Below are positions 58,857 to 64,000 of a DNA stretch of 64,000 nucleotides, one piece after another. This DNA comes from Phycisphaera sp. Its GTDB lineage: Bacteria > Planctomycetota > Phycisphaerae > Phycisphaerales > Zrk34. The translations under genes and the position numbers were made by a program. The notes under the pieces were generated by a model that searched no databases, was not told where the DNA came from, and saw nothing but the letters and a program-made list of their open reading frames with translations. Each line of letters begins with the position of its first letter. The first letter of the stretch is position 1. The stretch spans positions 1-64,000 of the forward strand of contig WGMA01000028.1 in NCBI GenBank assembly GCA_016125285.1, given 5' to 3'.

Positions 58857-61800
58857 TGGGCGGCGGCTCCGTCCAGCGGGGCGGGGGCGCGTCGGATGTG
58901 TTCGGCGAGCTCCTTTGCGAGCCGCTCGACCGTCGCGGACTGTTCGGCGTGCCCGGCGATGTTGACGGTCTCGCGCGGGTCGTCGCTATGGTCGTACAAC
59001 TCCCGTGCAATCACGTGACCGTCGTGCACGTCGCGCCACTCGGTGTAGCGATGACGCGCGGTGCGCATCGAGTAGCCGATCGCCTTGATCGGTTCGTTCG
59101 CGGAGGGATAAGCGGGGCGGCAGTGCCACGTGAACGCGGCGGGCTTGATCGTCGCGGCCGGATCGTCGAGCACGGGGCGGAGGCTCACGCCCTCGAGGTC
59201 GTCCGGCGGGGTCACGTCGCACAGGTCGGCCAGCGTAGGGTAGACGTCGAGCAGTTCGACGATCGCGTCGGTGCGACGTCCGCCCGCACGATCCGGCGTG
59301 ACGATGATCATCGGCACGCGTGCGTCGAGCTCGAAGTTCGACGTCTTGGCCCACAGCGTCTGCTCGCCGAGGTGGTAGCCGTGGTCCGACCAGAACACGA
59401 TGATCGTGTTGTCTGCCAGGCCCAGCCGGTCGAGCTCGCCGACGACCTTGCCGATCTGTGCGTCGACGTAGCTGATCGCGGCGTAGTAGCCGTGACGCAG
59501 CGCGAGGACCTCATCGTCGGTTGGCGGCTTGCCCTTGAACCCGCGCAGGATCTCGCGGCTGTCGTGCAACGCGATCGGCGGCACGTCGATCGGCGCGTCG
59601 GGATTGATCGGGGGTGTGACCTGCGAGCGGTCGTACAGGTCCCAGTACTTCTTCGGCGCGTTGAACGGCGCGTGCGGCTTCCAGAAACCCACCGCGAGAA
59701 AGAACGGCTGCCCCTTCGCCTTGATCTCGCGCAACGCGTCGACCGCCTTCGCCGCGATCCGCCCGTCGAAGTACGCCTCGTCGGGCACGTCGCGCATCTC
59801 CGTGCGCGGCACGCCGCTGAGGTCGGGGGGGACGTCGCCGTCGACGATCGGCTGGTCGTTGCCGTGGCTGTTGTAGTGCATCTCAGCGGGCACGGACCAC
59901 GACGCCGGATCGCCCTCGATCTTCTGCCGCCAGTTGTGAAAGATCTTGCCGATGTCGCGCGTGAAGTAGCCCTGCTGCATGAACGCCTGCGGCAGGGTGA
60001 CGACGTCGGGGCGGCGCTCGCGGAAATGCGTGGCGAGGTCCCAGATGCGCAGTGTCTCGGGGCGCAGGCCGGTCATGATCGACGCACGCGACGGGTTGCA
60101 CACGGCCTGCTGTGCGTACGCGTGAGTGAACAGCGTGCCGCGCTTCGCGAGGGCGTCGATGTTCGGCGATTTGGCGATCGTGTCGCCGTAACAGCCGAGC
60201 TCGACACGCATGTCGTCGACGGCGATGAACAGCACGTTGCGGCGGAGCTTGCCGTCGTCGGCGCGCGCGGCGGATGGCGGTGTCGGCTTGGGCGCGGCGG
60301 CGATGAGCGCGACGCCGCCGGTCCAGTTGCCCTGTGGGACATCGATGGATTCGCCCGCCTTCGCGCGGCGCTCGTAGACCTGCATGCGCGTGCGGCCGCC
60401 ATCGGTGTAGCCGAACGTCAGGCCGTCGACCTTCGTCCAGCCGGTCAGGTCGACGCCTTTGGCGCCGGTGGCGGTGGCGAAGTGCACCGTCGCGTCGGCG
60501 TCGGCGCGGAGGACGACGCGGGCGTTGACGCCACCGAGGTTCCGCACGAAGCGCCAGCCGCGTATCGCCTCCGGCACGTCGAACCACGTGTACTTGCGGT
60601 TGCCGTACGCCTGCTCGCCGTTGTCCAGTTTGCCGATCTCGTGATTGGCCGACATCTGAATGTGAAGATTGCCGATCGTCACGGCCTTCGTCGCTGGCGT
60701 AGCTGCATCCGCCGTTTGATCGTGCGGCAGGTAATACAGGTGGCCGTCCTCGGCGCCGACGAGAAGATCGGGCACGCCGTCACGGTTCCAGTCGACGGTG
60801 GCGGGGCTGGTGGTGTGACCGGCGAGGCGAGCGTCGGTCAGTTGGCCCTTGTCACGGAAGTTCCACGTCGCGCCGTCGCCGGTGGGTAGCCCCGTGGTTT
60901 CGTTGCGTAGCCAGTCGACGCTGGTGGAGTTGATCAGCAGGTCGCGTCGGCCGTCGCCGTCCCAGTCGACGACGCACAGCTTGCGCCGCCCGCTCTTGCC
61001 CGCCGCGCCGCCGCTCAGTTGCAGCGGCTTGCCCGACGGATCGACGAACGCGCGACGCCCCGGCAGCAGCGCGAGCCCGTCGCCTTGACGCACGCGCTTG
61101 AACAGCGACAGATAGCCCTCGTGATCGAGGACGATCAGGTCGTTGAGCCCGTCGCCGTCCCAGTCGACAACCAGCGGCGTCGTGCGCCACTGCGTGACCA
61201 GCTCACTCTTGCCGGGTTTCCACCAGTTCCACGCTGGTTTAGGCCCAACGCCGTCGCCGGGCCACTTCACCTCGATCGGCTGCGCCGCCGCGAGCTTCGG
61301 CGCGGTCTTCGTGCCGGTGTTGCGGTACCAGTGAATGCGTCCCCAGATGTCGTTGACGATCAGGTCGAGCCGCCCGTCGTGATCCCAGTCCGCCACGCTC
61401 AGCGTCGTGTAACCCCACTTTGCCTCGGCGGGGCCCTGGATCGAACCGTTGCCGCCGGCCTGCGAGCGGATCACCTCGCCGTCGGCCTCGAGCCGCACCG
61501 GCTCGGCCCAGCGGGGCGGGTTGCCGCCGTCGAGGTTCTCGATGAACCCGATGTACCCCGCGCTGTTGCCCGCGATGATGTCGTCGTCGCCGTCGCCGTC
61601 CCAGTCGACGCTCGCCGGCGTGACCAGCGCGCCGAACTTCACGTCCGCGGCCTGCTGACGGAAGTACACCGGATCGTCGAACACCGGCATGCCATCGACG
61701 ACGCGCCCCGTGTGCTCGATCAGCGCCACGCGTCCGTCCTCGTCGCCGCACACGAGGTCGACATCGCCGTCACGGTCCCAATCGAGCGCCACCGGCGTGA

Positions 61801-62647
61801 TCATCTGCAGGTCCATGTGCACCGGCTTGCCGTCGCGCGTCAGCTTGCGTCCCGCGGCGTAGCGCGGCTTGGTGCGTGTGCCGACGTTGGCGAAATACGT
61901 GAACCCGTCGAGGAACTCGCCGCAGATCAGGTCGAGATCGCCGTCGCTGTCGAAGTCGGCGAAGCTCGGGCTCGGCATGCCGAACACGTCGATCGGCTTG
62001 CCGTCGGCGTCGATCTTGACCGCGTCGGCGTAGGTGGGGTTGGCGTTGTCGCCGGTGTTGGTCAGCAGGTAGACGTAGCCGTGCAGCGGTTCGCGTGTCC
62101 AGCGCCCGGCGTCGTCGTACGCGTTGTCCCAGCCGTAGCCCGCCCAGTCACCGACGCCGACGATCAGGTCGAGGTCGCCGTCGCCGTCGTAGTCGACGTA
62201 CCGCCACTGATTCGCGCGGACCTTACCGCCGTGCACGTTCGAGGATTTGTGAATGCGGTGAGACTTGGTGAAGTCCTTGCCGAGAAAGTCGTCGTACTCA
62301 ACGCCCGGCGCGAGCACGCGCGGCTTGCCATCGACGTAGCTGATCTGCGCGTTGCGCACCGCCGAGCCGATCCGCACGCCGGGCTTGAACACGGGCAGCT
62401 TGTCGCCGTTCGCCTTGCCGGGGTTCTCGAACAGGTACGTCCCGTTGTACGGCGTGTCGGGGCACGCGACGACCAGGTCGAGGTCGCCGTCACCGTCCCA
62501 GTCCATCGGCATCGGCCACGCCCAGAGCCCGACGCCGAGGTCGACGGTCAGGCCGGGGTTGTTGTAGGTGACGCGCGTGGGTGGGTCGGCGTGCGCGGCG
62601 GCGGTGAGGGCGAGCAACGTGATCGCGAGACTGATCGTGCGTGTCAT
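58853..62647 (-). CDS. Secreted FG-GAP-repeat protein fused to a sulfatase
   Basis: A signal peptide (MTRTISLAITLLALTAAAHA) is followed by about nine FG-GAP/VCBS-like repeats with the calcium motif DxDxDG (for example DWDGDGDLDLVVA, DYDGDGDLDLIVG, DFDSDGDLDLICG, DWDRDGDVDLVCG). From about residue 730 comes a sulfatase of the iduronate-2-sulfatase-like group: RNVLFIAVDDMRVELGCYGD (metal site) and CNPSRASIMTGLRP, where Cys850 is the residue converted to formylglycine. It desulfates a glycan outside the cytoplasm. The 1264-residue size is about 2.5 times a normal sulfatase. The ATG at 62647 begins the signal peptide; an upstream frame to 63034 is a shadow. Confidence 0.88.
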   Translation of the reverse strand: MTRTISLAITLLALTAAAHADPPTRVTYNNPGLTVDLGVGLWAWPMPMDWDGDGDLDLVVACPDTPYNGTYLFENPGKANGDKLPVFKPGVRIGSAVRNAQISYVDGKPRVLAPGVEYDDFLGKDFTKSHRIHKSSNVHGGKVRANQWRYVDYDGDGDLDLIVGVGDWAGYGWDNAYDDAGRWTREPLHGYVYLLTNTGDNANPTYADAVKIDADGKPIDVFGMPSPSFADFDSDGDLDLICGEFLDGFTYFANVGTRTKPRYAAGRKLTRDGKPVHMDLQMITPVALDWDRDGDVDLVCGDEDGRVALIEHTGRVVDGMPVFDDPVYFRQQAADVKFGALVTPASVDWDGDGDDDIIAGNSAGYIGFIENLDGGNPPRWAEPVRLEADGEVIRSQAGGNGSIQGPAEAKWGYTTLSVADWDHDGRLDLIVNDIWGRIHWYRNTGTKTAPKLAAAQPIEVKWPGDGVGPKPAWNWWKPGKSELVTQWRTTPLVVDWDGDGLNDLIVLDHEGYLSLFKRVRQGDGLALLPGRRAFVDPSGKPLQLSGGAAGKSGRRKLCVVDWDGDGRRDLLINSTSVDWLRNETTGLPTGDGATWNFRDKGQLTDARLAGHTTSPATVDWNRDGVPDLLVGAEDGHLYYLPHDQTADAATPATKAVTIGNLHIQMSANHEIGKLDNGEQAYGNRKYTWFDVPEAIRGWRFVRNLGGVNARVVLRADADATVHFATATGAKGVDLTGWTKVDGLTFGYTDGGRTRMQVYERRAKAGESIDVPQGNWTGGVALIAAAPKPTPPSAARADDGKLRRNVLFIAVDDMRVELGCYGDTIAKSPNIDALAKRGTLFTHAYAQQAVCNPSRASIMTGLRPETLRIWDLATHFRERRPDVVTLPQAFMQQGYFTRDIGKIFHNWRQKIEGDPASWSVPAEMHYNSHGNDQPIVDGDVPPDLSGVPRTEMRDVPDEAYFDGRIAAKAVDALREIKAKGQPFFLAVGFWKPHAPFNAPKKYWDLYDRSQVTPPINPDAPIDVPPIALHDSREILRGFKGKPPTDDEVLALRHGYYAAISYVDAQIGKVVGELDRLGLADNTIIVFWSDHGYHLGEQTLWAKTSNFELDARVPMIIVTPDRAGGRRTDAIVELLDVYPTLADLCDVTPPDDLEGVSLRPVLDDPAATIKPAAFTWHCRPAYPSANEPIKAIGYSMRTARHRYTEWRDVHDGHVIARELYDHSDDPRETVNIAGHAEQSATVERLAKELAEHIRRAPAPLDGAAAQ

Positions 62648-62694
62648 GGCGTGTTCCCGAAGAGGCGATGTCGTTGTCGTGTGTCGTGCGAGGG

Positions 62695-63618
62695 TCAGCG
62701 GTCGAAGCTCAACGCGGCCAGCCGATCCTGGGTCGTCGCGGTCGGCGGTACGTCGAAAGGCGCGGTCATGGCGTCGGCGCAGATGCCGCGTGTCGCCAGG
62801 GCAGCCTTGAGGTTCCTGATCGATTCGCCGAGCCTGCCCGGGATATAGATCGCCCGGCCGAGTTGCAGCACGCGATCGTGCAGCTCGCGCACGCGTTGGT
62901 GGTCCGCCGCGGCGGCCGCTTCGTACAGATGGACGAGCAGCTTCGGATAGAGATTGGCGCCGCCGTTGACGCCGCCGTGTGCGCCGAACATCACGGCCTC
63001 GGCGGTCAGCGTTTCCGGCCCGATCAGCACGCACCAGTCGGCCCGGCCGCGTGCCAGCGTCATGAGTTCGTGAACGTATCGCATGTCGCCGGAGCTGTCC
63101 CTGATGCCGATGATGCGATCGGATTCCATGAGTCGCCGAACGGTGGTCGGCTCGTAGGTCACCTTCGTCAGCGCGGGCATGTTGTAGAGCACGACCGGCA
63201 GCGTGACCGCGCCTGCGAAGCTGTCGACGTAGCGCAGCAACTCGGTTTGATCCATCGGGAAGTAGCAGGGCGGCGCGAGGACCACGGCGTCGGCGCCCGC
63301 TTCTGCGGCGTACGCGGCGAGCCGAACCGACTCGGTGAGTGACGTGTGGGTGACGCCGACCAGCAAGGGCATCCGCCCGGCGACCGCACGCGCCGTACGG
63401 TCAATCAGGTCGCGCTGCAGGTCGTGACCGAGCAACGGCCCCTCGCCGGTGGTGCCGAGGATGAACAGCCCGTGTACGCCGCCTTCGACGAGGTGCTCGA
63501 CGAGTCGCTCGACCCCCTCGACGTCGAGCGCGTCCGGCGTGCGTAGCGGCGTGACCATCGGCACGACGATGCCGCGCAGCGGCCTTGAGATCGAATGTTG
63601 GGGCGTTGTGTACGTCAT
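62695..63618 (-). CDS. DapA-family lyase-like protein, catalytic Lys replaced by Arg
   Basis: The 307-residue product is a TIM-barrel of the dihydrodipicolinate synthase/N-acetylneuraminate lyase family: GIVVPMVTPL, GLFILGTTGEGPLL, VVLAPPCYFP, VVLYNMPALT with the catalytic Tyr, and IIGIRDSSGD. In active members the Ile-Lys-Asp (GIKDSSGD) Lys forms a Schiff base with pyruvate; here codon AGG gives Arg173. The protein may have lost aldolase activity or use another mechanism. It lies 47 bases upstream of the sulfatase and probably belongs to the same pathway. Confidence 0.87.
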   Translation of the reverse strand: MTYTTPQHSISRPLRGIVVPMVTPLRTPDALDVEGVERLVEHLVEGGVHGLFILGTTGEGPLLGHDLQRDLIDRTARAVAGRMPLLVGVTHTSLTESVRLAAYAAEAGADAVVLAPPCYFPMDQTELLRYVDSFAGAVTLPVVLYNMPALTKVTYEPTTVRRLMESDRIIGIRDSSGDMRYVHELMTLARGRADWCVLIGPETLTAEAVMFGAHGGVNGGANLYPKLLVHLYEAAAAADHQRVRELHDRVLQLGRAIYIPGRLGESIRNLKAALATRGICADAMTAPFDVPPTATTQDRLAALSFDR

Positions 63619-63633
63619 GTTTGTGGTAAGTGG

Positions 63634-64000
63634 CTAGGCCTGCGACAGCAGATCATCGGGGACCGCCGGCGCCATCGCGTCGCGCGTGCGGTTGTAGTTG
63701 AGGTGATCCATCGCGCGCTTGAGGCTGCTTCGGATGTGGTCGGCCATAGCTGCGCCGGCCTGCTCGCTCTCGCCGGCCGACACGTGATGCAGGATCTGCG
63801 TGTGTTGCCGGTGCGCCTCGGTGAGCACGTCCAGGTCGTGTTCCTGCCGCGGTGACCACAGCACGCGCATCAGCACGCGGGAGTCGGAGACGATCTTGAA
63901 GATGCGCCGGTTGCCCGCGGCCTGGATCAGCACCATGTGATACGCGGTGTCCAACGCCAGGTATCGCCGCATGGCGTCGGCGGTGAGCGTGTCGGCGCCG
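63634..64000 (-). CDS. GntR-family regulator, C-terminal FCD domain (partial)
   Basis: The frame enters at the right edge and reads GADTLTADAMRRYLALDTAYHMVLIQAAGNRRIFKIVSDSRVLMRVLW ... VLTEAHRQHTQILHHVSAGESEQAGAAMADHIRSSLKRAMDHLN. This is the FCD ligand-binding domain, with His residues at the metal-site positions (YH, EAHRQH, DHIRSS). The N-terminal HTH lies outside the window. It probably controls the downstream DapA-like/sulfatase/symporter operon in response to a sugar acid. Confidence 0.82.
   Translation of the reverse strand, partial: GADTLTADAMRRYLALDTAYHMVLIQAAGNRRIFKIVSDSRVLMRVLWSPRQEHDLDVLTEAHRQHTQILHHVSAGESEQAGAAMADHIRSSLKRAMDHLNYNRTRDAMAPAVPDDLLSQA

Noticed and set aside
58856-62848. 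Long plus-strand frames (58856-60889 and 61019-62848)
   Set aside because: They mirror the sulfatase/FG-GAP gene in the antisense direction; periodic VAVAVPVD-like strings are the complement of DWDGDG repeats.
62648-63034. Upstream extension of the sulfatase frame
   Set aside because: It overlaps the DapA-like gene in another frame and lacks domain content; the signal peptide defines the start at 62647.

Overview
The window looks like a high-GC chromosome of a planctomycete-like bacterium. This is inferred from the right flank, which carries a sulfatase fused to FG-GAP repeats, an SLC5-type Na+/solute symporter, a DapA-family protein and a GntR regulator. The left 57 kb is a composite genomic island ending at a tRNA-Asn gene. 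Taxonomy cannot be settled from the sequence alone.

Region 1 (1-12.1 kb, defence-like island). A minus-strand operon encodes homologues of MukF, MukE and MukB plus a TOPRIM nuclease of the JetD type, with all four genes overlapping by 1-4 bases. This is a Wadjet-like DNA-cleaving condensin built on a true MukBEF core. Divergent from it are an unknown gene (8031-8786), an XRE repressor/ImmA metalloprotease pair and two unknown overlapping genes (10018-12115). The motif GTGTA-N7-CTAA recurs at the three presumptive promoters of these plus-strand genes, which suggests one protease-relieved regulon.

Region 2 (12.1-44.4 kb, prophage of siphovirus-like architecture or a tailed-phage-derived element). 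Early genes encode a sigma-70-like factor, a PD-(D/E)XK exonuclease, an AAA recombination ATPase, a DUF669 protein, a RusA resolvase, a DUF4406 protein, a phosphoesterase, an SF2 helicase and a prim-pol/DUF3987 protein. An iteron-like non-coding stretch and a ParB-methyltransferase follow. A short minus-strand block of small proteins separates these from the packaging, head and tail genes: TerL, lambda-type portal, fused prohead protease-capsid protein, decoration protein, tail tube, G/T chaperones and tape measure. In place of a recognisable baseplate or lysin, the 3' end carries a glycan-modification cassette (pyruvyl-transferase-like, OCH1-type glycosyltransferase, GT25-sulfotransferase fusion) around a Ser/Gly-rich protein.

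Region 3 (45.0-53.8 kb, mercury resistance). Two MerR regulators, both with the Hg(II) cysteine triad at canonical spacing, define two units. Unit A is merR, a 51-aa Cys-rich peptide, an NHL-repeat protein, a two-HMA periplasmic protein and an outer-membrane beta-barrel. Unit B is merR, a YnfA-like protein, a CopZ/MerT/HMA/HMA fusion, a DsrE-like protein and MerA. It starts next to a rearrangement scar made of two truncated genes.

Region 4 (53.8-57.1 kb) is a serine-recombinase cassette (HTH protein, recombinase, DUF2924 and a small ORF) next to tRNA-Asn. Region 5 (57.2-64 kb) is probably core chromosome: an operon for uptake and desulfation of a sulfated sugar or related compound.
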